64,000 nucleotides of DNA from assembly GCF_045679555.1 (NCBI RefSeq), contig NC_092091.1, positions 14,965,572 to 15,029,571 on the forward strand, in the 5' to 3' direction. Positions 11,701 to 22,489 of this stretch are shown piece by piece. How positions within the stretch are numbered: the stretch's first letter is position 1; each line of letters begins with the position of its first letter. This DNA is from Salvelinus alpinus. Taxonomy: Eukaryota; Chordata; Actinopteri; Salmoniformes; Salmonidae. The notes under the pieces were generated by a model. That model was given only the letters and a program-made list of their open reading frames with translations. It was not told the origin of the DNA and ran no database searches. The translations under genes were made by a program, and so were the position numbers.

Positions 11701-14700
11701 AATGACCACTGAGAGGAAGGATTTGGTGCCCAGCAGCGGGCAGCCGAGCTGATGCTCAGCTGTCCTTGGGGGCTTCTGCGGGCTGGCATTCTTGGACTTG
11801 CGAAAGAGCACATTGGTCCGCCTGTTGCCCGTGCTAGAGGGCTCTGGGAGCGTGGAGGTGGCCCCAACACTAAGGTGACTGTCGGAGACCAGCGGGTTAG
11901 AGATGTGCCCGTTGAGGGTATCCCGGGGTACTGAGGTAGCGGTCTTGACACCGTTGCACTTGAAAGTCTTCTGGCTCTTGATGGGCTTGAGCATGGGAGG
12001 TTCTGAATGACTGTCTGAGTTGAGAAGTGGCGGCGACGAGTTCAACGGCTCTAGTTTCGGTGGGAGCAAAGACTCCCCTTCTATACAACCAAGACAGAAT
12101 CACAGTAGGAAATGAAAACATCCTGACATGTAGAACAAGCAAGCCTTAGCTAATAGCCTACAGTTCATCAAATGAGACATCAAAGCAAGGAGAAAGCATT
12201 ATTGAACCAATTCTTTGCTTTTAGACCACCTGGTACATACCCTCTTCCTGTGTGCTGTGTCGAGTGGGGGGCAGTGGTTTCTCCTCAGTCTCTGCTGGTT
12301 TCGGTTCAGAGGGGGCGGCAGCGGGGTGTCGCGTCTTTAGGTATATCTCGCTGCGAACATCTGTGATGGTCTTTTTGAGCAGCTTCAGTCGCTTGCTGCG
12401 AGACGGACTGGACTTCATGGCACTGCTCATATCCAGCTTCTCCAGCAGCTCTTTCAGTTGCCCTTCCAAAGACATGTGCTGCCGGTTGGCTGGGTTTAGT
12501 ATCTGGTCCACTGCAAGATACACAAACAACAACTTGATTGGCTGAGCTCAGTTGTGGCCCCATTCCAAAATGCTATAGTACCATAAATCAATAGTTGGAT
12601 TCAGCAAAGGGTATTTAGTTGATTTGGCTGTGGACCGATTAATATAGAAGTAAACATATGTAGACCATGTTCTTACCATCGTCCCAGGAGAAAGGGGAAG
12701 GAGCCTCCACCTTGGGCTGCTCAGGAAGGTGCATCCCGCTGGCAAAGTCAAAGCCGATTCGCTCAGCCTCCCGACGAGTCTTCCTGAGGATGGCCCCGCC
12801 TCGGTCTTGCAGACGCAGACCGGCCTTGTAGAAGAACGTGTCCTTGGCGTTGTACTTCATGCAGTTGAATATGATCTGATCGAAGTCAGCCTCAAACTCC
12901 ACCAGGCTCTTGTAGCCGTGGGCATCAATGCGCTTCCTCATGGTGGAGAAGTCCATTGGCTTCTTGATGTGGTCCAAGTAGTCAGGCACCTGAAAGGGAT
13001 GGGGAGATGGCAAACAAAACATGATGCTGATAGAAAGGGTACCCAAAGAATGAATTAGAACCATATGGTACCATTTGTTTTTAATCTGTGGAAGTAACAT
13101 TCTATTGTGGGGTGTGGGGGACCTTACCTCATTAACACTGACAGGCTGGGCAAAGATCTTGGCTGGGTCCTTCTCCTGAAGCTGGTCCAGTACGGCTCGA
13201 AGTAGAATATTTAAAGGTGTGAGCTGTACCTCTAGAACAGACTGTTGGAGCTTCATCTGAAAGGGGACAGGACAGAACACAAAGCTGTAGCAGTATACTA
13301 ATATTTACTAAGGCTTCCAACAACCAATCCTAAAGCCGTTTCAACAACAAGCTAGGTTTCCATCCAATTGGCGACAGATTTTCATGCAAATATTCTAAAA
13401 TATGCATAAAGAAAATATGCGCATTTTCCCACCAGTGGTGTGTTTTCACCAAACGGACTCGTTGAGGATAACAATCAGCGTGTGATGTAGTGCACTTTTT
13501 TTTTTTACATTTTCACAAAGTTTTCATGTACCAAATAAAAATCTAAAGTTCGTGTTTCCATCGCATTTCACTCTACCGATAGTTTTGTCACAAAAACTGT
13601 TGCGTTATATAGCAAATGTGCCTTCTCTGGTCTTGGAACATGCGCTCTAGCCAAGACCTCACCAATACAGTGCAGGAAGGCTGTGCAGGTAGGCTATGCA
13701 TAAAGAATGCATACATAATGAGATTCGTATGGATATGAGCGAGAATATTTTTTATTTGTCAAACAGCAGTCAACCATCGATCATCATGTCACCAGAATCA
13801 GACCGTCAATATTTATTGGAAAGTAGCATCAAGACCACTGTGCACTTTCACCACCCTGTGAATTTCATCATAACTTATTTCATCTGTAGCCTAATAAACC
13901 GCATGCTTTCCCGAGTTGTAGTGGGGGGGACCACACACACCATATCATCTTTATCATCTTACTTCGATATGGTGGTTTTTATATCAATATTTGTGCATAA
14001 AAAGGCATTTCCATCACCATTTCTCATAATTAATTTTCCAGACACAAAAAGATCCTACCATGTCGAACAAAAAAAATGATATTTCGGTATTTCTAAAATT
14101 GTACCGAAACGTCCGGTTTCCATTACAGCTTTGATTGTACTCAGTATGACTCGCATAAAAACTGTAGATTCAAACATGGTTACAGATTATTTCAAAAGGA
14201 GATGAAATTCATTTTACCACATTTTATTTATAGGAGGGCTCACAACTATCCATTGATATGCTGTCACAAACGTTCTAATTTCACTACTGTGGAAAATAAC
14301 CAATTCTCTGTACCTCCTCTCTCTTTAGCTTCTCCCTCTTCCTGATCAGTTCTAGCAGTAGGCGAGCTCGCTCCAGGTCTTGGCGTAGGCGGTGCCATTC
14401 CTTTAGCTGCTCCTTCATCGCTTGATTATCCTCCACCCTGCTGTCCTGTAACATCAGAGTCCAAAAAGGCATTTTAATGTACATTCACAAGACATAAATC
14501 TCAGGTAAAGGGGGGCAGAAAATGACAAGGCACTACCTTCAATGGACACTGGTGGAGAGCCATTTTGAATATGGCTCTGACTAAAATAAACTAGGCTAAT
14601 TTGAATTACATCTCTTCTCTTTTTTGTAGTATATATTGAAATGAATGGCCCATCTCAATTTATATGTGTAATATTATGTAGTGTCATGTATATTATGCAT

Positions 14701-16576
14701 TTTATTTGTTGTGTTTTGTTTCCTCTTTGGACCCTAATAAAACACCATTATAATACCAAAACGTTTGATAAAACGGTGCAAACACAGGAAACTGCTCCAT
14801 ATTTATCAAATCAACTATTAGCCTGCTTTATTTTGATTTCCGAGTTTGGGAGAAAGGTTTTAAAACACAAGAAAAGTAATTTTTAAAGCAGACACGATTC
14901 TCTATCTCGAGGATTTGGATACCATGAAAGTTACTGAACAATTAAACTGACCACTGGACTGACCAGCGGCTCTGGTTTGGGGACCTGGGTGTTAGCCTGT
15001 AGCCGCCTGATCAGCGGGACGCCCTTCCTTGACTGTCTCTTCAGCATCCAGTAGCTCAGGACCCGCTCCACAAACACCTTCTTCTTCTGGACAGACACTT
15101 GATTGAGGATTGTGTCAAAACTGGGGGGGGCATATGTTAGCATTGGTCATTTAGGAAAATATTTAGAAACATTTGATTGGTAGACAAATGAAGTAAAAAA
15201 TTATATGCCTACCTGCTGGGGGTTATACTAGGCCCAGGTGCAGCAGGAGCCTCTTCCTCTACCTCAGGGACCACCACTATTATCTTACTCTTCTTCAGCC
15301 ACCCTTTTAACCTCCTCCTCCCTCTTTTGTCACCCCTCTTGTGACAGACACCGTTTTTAGCGTGGCCTTCCTCGTAGATGGCAAGGGGTCTCCGGGTGCA
15401 CCCTTTAGGAGTGTGAGCGCAGCAGAAGGCTGTCTTCTTCACAGAGAAAGTGGGCGAACCGGTCTCTGTGAATTCCTTGACAGGCTCCATTTTCATGTAG
15501 AGGCCGGCCTTTTGGGCACAGCTGACATGAAAGGCTGTGTAACAGTTAACCTTGTGGCACTGGATGCAGGCCCCGGCACCCTTCTCCTTGCAGAGGTAGC
15601 AGGTGAGCTTCCAGCGGGCGGGCGGAATATTGCTGACACCGTCGATGGGCTCGATGAAGACCGTGTCAGAGAAGCCCACCTCTGGCACCCACAGGGCACA
15701 CACCACGTGGCCCCAGCGGTCATCGTCCGTCTTTTTCAGGGCGCCGCCCTTGTTGGGGCAGAAGACACACTCAGCGGGCCGTGAGGGGCACTGGAGGCAG
15801 TGGCGACACAACCACTGGCCCTCTGGGATGTAGGGAACACCGTAGCACTCCTGGTGCACGGCCATGTTGCAGGAGTCACAGAAGAGAATAACATTGCTGT
15901 CCTGGCCGTCTCCGTCCATGCAGATGCAGCAGACAGCGTCCTCGTCGATGAGGGACTGGGGGTCACTCCGGCCCTTGCTGTCAAAGGAGGACTCCTTCTC
16001 AAAGCGATCCATAAGGAACTCAAAGAGGTTCTGGGACACCTGGCTGATACCCTCACTTTTCCTCTTGTCGTTGAGTAGATCCAGCCAGGCGTAGTCCTCC
16101 TCATCCATGTCGTATTCCACCTCCTCATCCAGCTCTTCGGCCGTCTTCTCACAATACATATAATAGATGGAGGGCCTCCGAGACACTGCGGGAAGGTTGT
16201 ACTCCACAGTGCGGAACTTGGGTTCCAAGAGGGCGCTCCCTTGCGGGTCAGCGCCATGTGTGGTGGTGAGGGCAGTGCCCCTCTTCTGCTGGTTGTCTTT
16301 GAGTCTCACCGAGCGCACCAGGACTAGCTGGGGCTTCTCGTTGTTCTCCTTGTTGCTGTTGCACTCCATGATCTCTTGGGCCGTGGGGTCATCATCGGTG
16401 ATGACATCCAACTTGTCATAGATGCTGATCCTGTGCACACGGCCATCTATCTCCAGGTCCACCATGCGCTGGGCCTGGGCGTAGGTCAAGGTCTCCTTGT
16501 TCGGTGAGGGTTTGATGGGAGAGGGGGGCCTCTGGGGCGTGGACATGCGATTATGATGCCGTACTTTTTTCTTCAT
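5753..16576 (-). CDS. brd1: bromodomain and PHD finger protein BRD1 (BRPF2), 12 coding exons
   Basis: This is a chromatin scaffold of MYST acetyltransferase complexes; family knowledge links BRPF2 mainly with HBO1/KAT7. Coding exons on the minus strand are 16576-15213, 15120-14964, 14445-14314, 13256-13128, 12989-12677, 12510-12241, 12080-11598, 11508-11382, 11174-11044, 6700-6606, 6242-6094 and 5936-5753. All junctions are GT/AG, and the phases join to 3534 nt, giving 1177 residues plus stop. Visible parts: the N-terminal BRPF/EPc-like region (about 25-170, including [10 protein letters not shown] and [13 protein letters not shown]), PHD1 (about 214-264), a zinc knuckle and extended PHD (about 265-390), the bromodomain (about 553-660, acetyl-lysine-binding Asn at about 641 in MKYNAKD) and the PWWP domain (from about 1050, [14 protein letters not shown]). 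The motifs [10 protein letters not shown] and [15 protein letters not shown], and the PRLETLL-PRKR stretch, separate BRD1 from BRPF1 and BRPF3. The start was chosen at the first ATG after a splice acceptor nine bases upstream. No frame break was seen. Whether this is the a or b paralogue is undetermined. Confidence 0.95.
6245..6270. repeat. poly-G/C tract at a brd1 splice acceptor
   Basis: A run of about 20 G on the plus strand (a C-rich polypyrimidine tract on the coding strand) lies immediately upstream of the acceptor of the penultimate coding exon (6242). It probably serves as an unusually C-only pyrimidine tract and would be prone to length change. Confidence 0.7.
7191..8767 (+). mobile_element. 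Tc1-like transposon in a brd1 intron
   Basis: The element begins CACTGCTCAAAAAAATAAAG and ends with the inverse (TTTATTTTTTTGAGCAGTG). It is flanked by TA on both sides (7189-7190 and 8768-8769), the normal Tc1/mariner target duplication. Its 1577-bp length and single internal transposase frame fit the family. It lies in the 4.3-kb intron between the exon ending at 11044 and the exon starting at 6700, antisense to brd1. Frameshifts in the transposase show it is not autonomous. Confidence 0.93.
7488..8511 (+). pseudogene. Tc1 transposase pseudogene
   Basis: The frame opens with [20 protein letters not shown] and an HTH-like region rich in Arg (about residues 1-110), followed by the first catalytic Asp in LFTDESRF. 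It then breaks near 7965, resumes in a second frame with QDNARPH (second Asp), and breaks again near 8290 within the WP-RSPDLNP block. The third frame carries PIEHIWD with the last acidic residue and ends at 8511 (TGA). At least two frameshifts therefore inactivate it. All three acidic catalytic residues are still encoded. There are no host-gene features. Confidence 0.88.
9194..10340 (+). pseudogene. decayed Tc1 transposase, split by a SINE
   Basis: Fragments in several plus-strand frames carry recognisable Tc1 pieces: MARTAQISK near the start, [20 protein letters not shown] followed by LWSDES (first catalytic Asp) after the SINE, then QQDNDTT-like and NPIEMVWD-like blocks near 10090-10220. 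Stops and frameshifts are frequent. The gene is dead. It serves only to identify and orient the element. Confidence 0.8.
9536..9747 (-). repeat. salmonid-type SINE inserted in the Tc1 element
   Basis: Read on the minus strand, a tRNA-like head (GGCTCCCCGGTGGCACAGCA, then a B-box-like GGTTCGATTCC) is followed by a conserved body and the tail AACTGACTTGCCTAGTTAAA. The same tail ends the repeats at 20530, 20698 and 34180. The insertion cuts the transposase reading region, so the SINE arrived after the Tc1 element. Confidence 0.8.
10542..11043 (-). other. remaining unique sequence of a brd1 intron
   Basis: This is the intron sequence between the Tc1 right end and the brd1 exon at 11044-11174. 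It contains no open frame or repeat that I can name. Confidence 0.5.
13340..14135. repeat. probable old DNA-transposon remnant in a brd1 intron
   Basis: The segment in the intron between exons 14445-14314 and 13256-13128 starts with GCTAGGTTTCCATCCAATTG. Similar text (CCGGTTTCCATTACAGC) recurs near 14110. That, together with the AT-rich interior, suggests a dispersed repeat, but clear inverted ends and target duplications were not seen. The family is uncertain. Confidence 0.35.
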
Positions 16577-16585
16577 CTTGAAGAG
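15213..16585 (-). other. brd1: brd1 large first coding exon
   Basis: The exon begins after the acceptor ...GGTTCTTTAG at 16586, has nine untranslated bases, then the ATG at 16576. It encodes about 454 residues, covering the BRPF N-terminus and both PHD fingers. Cysteine/histidine spacing in [20 protein letters not shown] and the [17 protein letters not shown] block matches a C4HC3 PHD. The extended PHD includes [25 protein letters not shown] and [14 protein letters not shown]. The donor is AG|GTAGGC at 15213/15212. Confidence 0.9.
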
Positions 16586-17768
16586 CTAAAGAACCAGCAA
16601 AAAAAACAATTTGATTAAAATTGCACTTGGGGCAATACCAACCAAGATTGTAATAAATCATTAGCCAGCCACAATTTCCATTTCTTGGTTTCAGTTGTGT
16701 GTACTATTCTGACATAACAAGACAATTCATTAACAAGACAATGCCTAGTCCCGAATGTGGCGATGTTTTCCATTGTGCAGCATTGTTAGTCCCGAATGTG
16801 ACTATGTTTTCCATTGTGTACAGCATAACCATGTACATTTACATGGATGTAGAACAAACTAAACGTCCCTTGTCTGTCACCCATGTTTAATCAAATTATA
16901 TTTTAACTTACTCTGACGATTTATTGTCCGTGGGGTTGCTCATTCAGCTGGTCGACATTCGAAGTATTATTAAACAGACTACAACATGTGTGTCTCTGTG
17001 TGCAGAAATAATGTTGTTTGCTCGTGACCTAAGGCACGTGCACAAGACGGAAGTACATGCAAGTGATGCATTTATACTAACCCAAGTCTAGCAGGTGTTT
17101 ACATGGTTTAGCGAATGTGCCAGAAATGTCAATGGTAATACCTGCGCTATTAAAAGTCGGGTAAATAATACTTTCCTGTGGATATTTTCCCTCAAATTTC
17201 GACCAGCTGAATGACCAATCACACAAACAACCGGTAGAGTAATATCACATGTAATTGTAGTCAACATTCTGGGTTGTAAGAAAACGTGTCAAGTTTCTGA
17301 TCTTTTTTCAGACTAAGTTATACAAATAACTTGTATCAGTCTGATTAATTAGGCAACCATTAGTTACCCTGGTTAACGTTAGTCAACTGTCAAAAAAAAT
17401 AACATATAGCTAGATAATGTTAGCTAACTTACTAACTTGGCAATGCTAAGTTGTGCTAGTTAGCATTAGCTAGTTAACTGCTTAAACAAGTCACAATTAG
17501 ATAGCTACTTTAAAGCAATGGTAGGTGCCGTTGTAGCTATTAGGCTAGCTGGCTAGAAGTTAACTGGTTAACGTTCGCTAGGCTAAATTAGCGTAAAGCC
17601 AGTTTGTGGCTAGCAAATTAGCTAGATTCCGAGCAAACGCAGTAACTACTGAGCAAACTAACGTTAGCTTCAATTTGTTGAACGTTGAGCAAGGCATAAA
17701 TATCATATGTATATGAAGCCAGGAGAGGGAGATCCCGTAAAAGCACAGCGCCAGCAGTCTCACTTACT
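16586..17768 (-). other. brd1: brd1 intron 1
   Basis: The intron runs from the noncoding first exon (donor CTA|GTAAGTGAG) to the acceptor at 16586. It contains a 42-bp imperfect direct duplication (copies starting at 16747 and 16789), an inverted-repeat pair at 16933-17222, and a stretch rich in GTTAGCTAAC-like words at 17390-17680. No coding sequence was recognised. Confidence 0.6.
16933..17222. repeat. short inverted-repeat element in brd1 intron 1
   Basis: GGTTGCTCATTCAGCTGGTC (then GACATTCG) on the left is mirrored by the right-hand sequence, whose reverse complement reads ATTGGTCATTCAGCTGGTCG. Arms are about 25 bases and the interior is about 240. This could be a MITE. A target duplication was not found. 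Confidence 0.4.
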
Positions 17769-17840
17769 AGAAAGAGTTAGCTAGCTAAGACAGTTCGTTC
17801 ACAATACGCCAAGAGGGAAATATGGCGTCGGACTAAACAA
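17768..17840 (-). promoter_or_regulatory. brd1: brd1 noncoding first exon and core promoter region
   Basis: On the minus strand GTCCGACGCCATATTTCCCT (CCATATT resembles a YY1 site often found at TATA-less starts) leads into about 70 bases ending in a strong donor CTA|GTAAGTGAG. This is the best candidate for the 5' noncoding exon that joins the coding exon at 16585. The transcription start itself cannot be fixed. An alternative donor (CAAAG|GTAGGTAT) lies upstream at 17970. Confidence 0.5.
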
Positions 17841-18469
17841 GAATCCGAGTCCATTCGTTAAAGTTATACATTTTCCCCACTAGCATGTATAATTCATTTA
17901 TATAAATTATTTTAGGTCGGTCTAAAAAGCATGCGTGTGTGTGGATAGGAAATTTGGCTATACCTACCTTTGTATTTTCAGTAATTCTGCTTTTGAAAAC
18001 AGCAGCGCTTGCAGGCAATGGCGCCGAAGTAGCCTGCGCAGAGCAGCAGCAGTAAATCCACACACAATCCTCTCATCCAACGGGCACCGCTCGAGCAGTT
18101 TTGAATTATAAATTTGAAAGATACCAAGAGGTATCCACGACGACTGTCTAAATTCCAAATTCGATTCTATTTCAAACATAAATATTTCGGGAAAGCCACC
18201 AAATACTAGCTAATGTCCTTTTCCAACTGGCTAATAATCAGTAACTAGCAAGCTGCCCCTGGTTTCTTTTCCCCAACAACAATGCGGTTGTGCAATGTGC
18301 AGCGACTCCATAGAGATGGATAGAGCACGCTAGTTCCCAAAATCTAGTTTTAGCATGGGCAGCGCTTTCTACTTTAAGTTTTATTGGCGAATCGCAACCA
18401 ACTGACAGGTGCATACGGCGCCACATACTGTACTGGATTGTGAGGCCGGTCACGATCTATCTATACCAC

Positions 18470-20285
18470 TATATTCTCCTAACTAACCCTTAATTTCTAA
18501 TAATATATAATAATTCCCTTCAAGCCTCACTACTCCCATCAGCCCCACCCCAAATACCTCCCATCACCCCCACCCAAAATACCACCCACTCCACATTCCT
18601 GTCCAACCTCTCTGACCATATCAAACAACCTCTCCGTTTCTACTTCATACATTTCACAAAATAATAATACATGTTCAACCGTTTCTTCTACCATACATCC
18701 ATTACACATTCCAGTACCAATTTCAAAGATGAATTAAATCACTAATTCCCTTATCTCATCCTACAACAAATAACATCCTACCTTCTCTTCTCATTATATG
18801 ACACTATTTCCCATACAGATTTCCTTACACTATAAAAATGTCTGCCCTTTCATCCCATTGTCTCTGCCAGCAATCATAACACATTTTTCAGGATCAATGT
18901 TTTTATTTCCCCTCTACCCAACTGCACCTGTATATGCACAATTGTATATGCACAATATAATTTTTCACTGCTCTTTTTGCTATTATATCTACGATATAAT
19001 TTCCATAAACACCTGTATGACCCGTAATCCAACAGAACAGAATTTCAATACCATTTCTTTGTAACCCTAATAACAGCATCATTCTTTCTAACCATAAATC
19101 CTCACGTTCTGACTTTCCAGATCTTAAACTACACAAAAGTGATGCAGAGTCCCAACATATTACTACTCTTCTTGGTTGCACCTCCTCTGTCCATTGCAAT
19201 CCAACAATTATCGCAACCATTTCTGTTGAATATACAGATAAATCATTAGTCTCTTGCATAGATTAACATCAAACTCAGGAATAAGTACAACTGCTCATGT
19301 GTTCCCATTCAGGGGATCCTTTGAACCTACTTTATACACCTCAAGACATTAATACAACTGATTACTAATATATTGATACACTATTGTTTCTACATTATCT
19401 TCTTCACACCATTGTTTATTTTCTTCTGTCATGTTGATTCTGTCATGCTAAGATCAACATGTGGTCTTGTATAAAACCATTGCGACACATTTCCTATTGC
19501 CACAGATGGCCCTATAACAATATCTCTGAGTCCATAGTGGCATTTCCCCAGTATCTAATATGCATATCCTTGCTTCAGGTCCTGAGGTACAGGCAGTTAG
19601 ATTTGGGTATGTCATTTTAGGGGAAATTCAATAAAAAAAATGGTATTATCCTTAAGAGGCTATCCTTAAGGGATAGTGGCATTTCCCCAGTATCTACTTG
19701 TAAAGCCTCAACCGGTGTAGTTTTAAATGCACATCCTGAGTGGCCTCACTTGCATCCTATCAAGGCGCAACAGTGATGTAAAATCCACAGAACCATATAC
19801 AAAGCACCCATAATCTACGGACGATCTCATCAAAGTACGATAAATATTCAGTAAAAACTGCCTATCTGCTCCCCCAATCATCACCAACTATTGTCCTCAT
19901 GAGATTCAATAATTTCTTACATTTAGTCTCAATACCTGTCAGATTTTCATCAAACCATAGCCCCAAATACTTAAATTCTGTTACCCTTTCCATTCGTTCT
20001 CCAGATAATAAAACATCTTCCTTAATCTTTTTGTTAGCGAACAACATATGGCAAGATTTAGCATTCCTCTACTGCTTCCATTTTCTCTATTACATATATT
20101 ACATACATATATTACATCTATTACATACATATCCTTCCCCTTTTCCAAATGGCACCATCATCTGCATATAACGCTGCCCCTATACCCTGTCCAATATTCC
20201 CAAAGATATCATCAATCAACGTGAATAAGGTAGGACTAATAGCACTACCCTGTGGAGTTCCATTTTCCACCTCATATTCTGGGCA
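18470..20285 (-). mobile_element. I-clade-like LINE remnant with RT and RNase H
   Basis: Minus-strand fragments give the reverse-transcriptase block NGTPQGSAISPTLF near 20250, then LYADDGAIWK near 20160, the connection region (EFKYLGLWFDENL) near 19960, and an RNase H-like domain at 19260-18960 (VVICWDSASLLCSLRSGKS; WITGHTGVYGN). Order and strand fit the 3' half of an I-type LINE. Frames are broken, and a 115-bp insertion sits at 19558-19672. The 3' end lies near 18470. The copy is 5' truncated, with no target duplication identified. Confidence 0.75.
19534..19696. repeat. 115-bp insertion flanked by 24-bp direct repeats
   Basis: The identical 24-mer starting ATAGTGGCATTTCCCCAGTA occupies 19534-19557 and 19673-19696. 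The sequence between begins ATATGCATATCCTTGCTTCA and ends near CCTTAAGAGGC. The same core recurs at 56492-56592 elsewhere in the window, so it is a dispersed repeat that inserted into the LINE remnant. Confidence 0.8.
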
Positions 20286-20351
20286 ATGTCATTGAGGACA
20301 GTTTGAAGTAGTCAACTGGGTGGGACTTCCTGTGTTGAGGAAGTATCACAT

Positions 20352-20455
20352 CATAGGAGGTTGGTGGCACCTTAATTGGGAAGTGGAATCAAACACATGG
20401 TTTCCACACTATGTGTTTGATGCCATTCAATTTGCACCATCCTCCCCTCAGCAGG
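20352..20455. mobile_element. fragment of a palindromic hAT-type MITE
   Basis: It starts CATAGGAGGTTGGTGGCACC and passes through a self-complementary centre (AACACATGGTTTCC ... ATGTGTTTGATGCCATTC) to CCTCCCCTCAGCAGG. It is related to the complete copies at 24743-24896 and 59177-59336. The right end is shortened. ATCACA occurs on both sides, a possible partial target duplication. Confidence 0.6.
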
Positions 20456-20529
20456 ATCACAATTCCATCCAGGTCATCAGCCAATTAGTTATACTTATGA
20501 GCAAACATTCCATAACTGGTCACCAATCT

Positions 20530-20697
20530 TTTTTTAACTAGACAAGTCAGTTAAGAACAAATTCTTATTTACAATGACAGCCTACCAGAGAACAGTCTTG
20601 TTCAGGGGCAGAACAACAGATTTTTTACCTTGTCAGCTCAGGGATTCAATCCAACAACCTTTCAGCTCTAACCACGAGGCTACCTGCCACCCCCTTT
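20530..20697 (-). repeat. SINE copy 1 of an adjacent pair
   Basis: On plus it starts with the tail (TTAACTAGACAAGTCAGTTA) and runs through TTGTCAGCTCAGGGATTCAA toward a tRNA-like head near 20690, so the element is on the minus strand. The salmonid SmaI/HpaI-like SINE type is inferred from the tail. Confidence 0.75.
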
Positions 20698-20876
20698 TTT
20701 TTATTTTACCTTTATTTAACTAGGCAAGTCAGTTAAGAACAAATTCTTATTTTCAATGACAGCCTACCAGAGAACAGTCTTGTTCAGGGGCAGAACGACA
20801 GAATTGTACCTTGTCAGCTCGGGGTTTCGAACTTGCAACCTTTCAGTTACTAGTCCAACGCTCTAACCACCTTTGC
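20698..20876 (-). repeat. SINE copy 2 of an adjacent pair
   Basis: It has the same orientation and sequence as the preceding copy, including the tail AACTAGGCAAGTCAGTTAAG, CAGGGGCAGAACGACAGA and the B-box-complement region GTTTCGAACTTGCAACC. The head ends in CCAACGCTCTAACCAC. It lies inside the MITE copy of 20288-20995. Confidence 0.8.
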
Positions 20877-20995
20877 TTTATACCTGTTCAAACAACACCA
20901 GGTGGCAGAATCCACCCTTTCAGTTTGTTTACCAACTTATAGAATTAGTAGAAGAAAATGTACTACTTCAAAATGAAGTATCGCTCATAGCGATA

Positions 20996-22480
20996 GTTAA
21001 GAGGATCCAACATGTTATCTGTCCTAACATGGCATCTGTGAGAGCATAGGCAGCGCCATGGTTTCCACTAGTTACAACAGCCACAAAGTCAAAATTGTCT
21101 ATAACAAATTAGGAAAATCAAACTGTACTTTTTGGTCTTAATTTAAGCGAAAATCAGGAAGTTGTGAGGGTGAAGAAAATGGTCTGTTCGACATTGCAGC
21201 CGAATGTTCATGCGACTCCCGACTTACTGATCCACAAATCACCTTGCTTCATAAATAACTGCTGGCTATTATTTGTAGATCAGTCAATCAGTCACTATTT
21301 ACCCACAATGCATCATGGATTTGATGCTCTCGAAAATGGTAATTGAGAACGTCCCAGTTGTGGTGCTGGGGGGGTGGGTCGTCACTAGTTACCACAGCCA
21401 CAAAGTCATAAACCCAGCCTATTTCTTACATTTCTCTTCTCCAAAATGTTATTTTAAACCTAACCTTAAACCCAACCTTAACCACACTGCTAACCTTATG
21501 TCTAACCCTTACCTTACATTAATACAAAAAAGCACAATTTTACGATATAGCCCATTTTTACTTTGTGGCTGTGGTAACTGGTGACAACCAGTAGGGAGCG
21601 CTTTCTTCTTGGGAGTAGGCCACTGTGCTTGGTATGTCGATCATGGAAAAACCAAGCCCCACGTGGCTCACAAGAATTTCCCACAAAGGCCTAGGGTGGC
21701 AGGTCGCCTATCCCAAGGTTTGAATCCCAAATGCGATAGGAGAATCTGATGGGGAGTGAGCCAGCAACTGGAGGGCTCTCCACTAACCTTTCATCCCAAA
21801 TGTAATGCGCTCAGGGATAATAGTACAACAACAAAAAAGGACATTTTAAAAAATGAACTATGATTTTCGTCAAAAGCCCTCTCCCTATAGTTTTTGACAA
21901 CTGAATTGCTTGTTGCAGATATTATCCCCAATAATGTAAATCTAAATGTCATGATGTATATCTATAAATTAACTGTCCTCAAACAAATCAAGCAAAATTG
22001 CTTTTTGTCCCCTGTAGTAGTTGTCACGCAAACACACAGTTGATATTGGTGTTGCAAATGCCTGTACGGCAAGAATTAAGATTTGTATTATTTTATTATT
22101 AAAAAAAATAAATGATGAGCGTTTGTCTTTTTGGACTCGTCTCCTTCGATCCTTCTGTGCTGTGTGCACTGTGCACCTTCCCACTCGCACACAGACACCA
22201 AGCCCCTCCCCCCGCAACAACAAATACGAAAGATCTCTTCTTCCTCTCTGACAGCAAGCAGTTTCAACTCGCTATTTACATTTGATGTTTGGTCCAACAG
22301 AATCAGTCGATACCTTTTCTATCTACACCCTTTTTATGTCTCAACTGCCAAAATGTAAAATAGAGCAGAACCCACTAAAACAGGATTATCAATGAACATG
22401 ATTGTAGAAATTAAGGTTCAGTTTCTGTCGCGCGCAGAAAACGTAAACAAACCAAAACATTTATTATTTCGTGAATGGCC
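20996..22480. other. intergenic, mostly unassigned
   Basis: No gene was recognised. The stretch contains short AACCCTAACCTTA-like words at 21450-21510 and a possible decayed SINE near 21690-21780 (GGTTTGAATCCC). Neither has defined borders. Confidence 0.4.
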
Positions 22481-22489
22481 ATAAATGTG

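Larger units (their letters stand above)
20288..20995. mobile_element. second MITE copy, broken by three insertions
   Basis: This copy is in reverse orientation to the MITE at 1952-2226. Its segments occur in order at 20288-20350, 20456-20529 and 20877-20990, including GACTTCCT, GAGCAAACATTCCATAACTG, CCCTTTCAGTTTGTTTAC and the terminal CTACTTCAAAATGAAG. Between them lie a palindromic MITE fragment and two SINEs. The intact copy allows the original order to be read unambiguously. Confidence 0.7.

Noticed and set aside
15341-16257. Overlapping plus- and minus-strand frames of 76-173 residues
   Set aside because: Shadows of the GC-rich brd1 coding exon in other frames.
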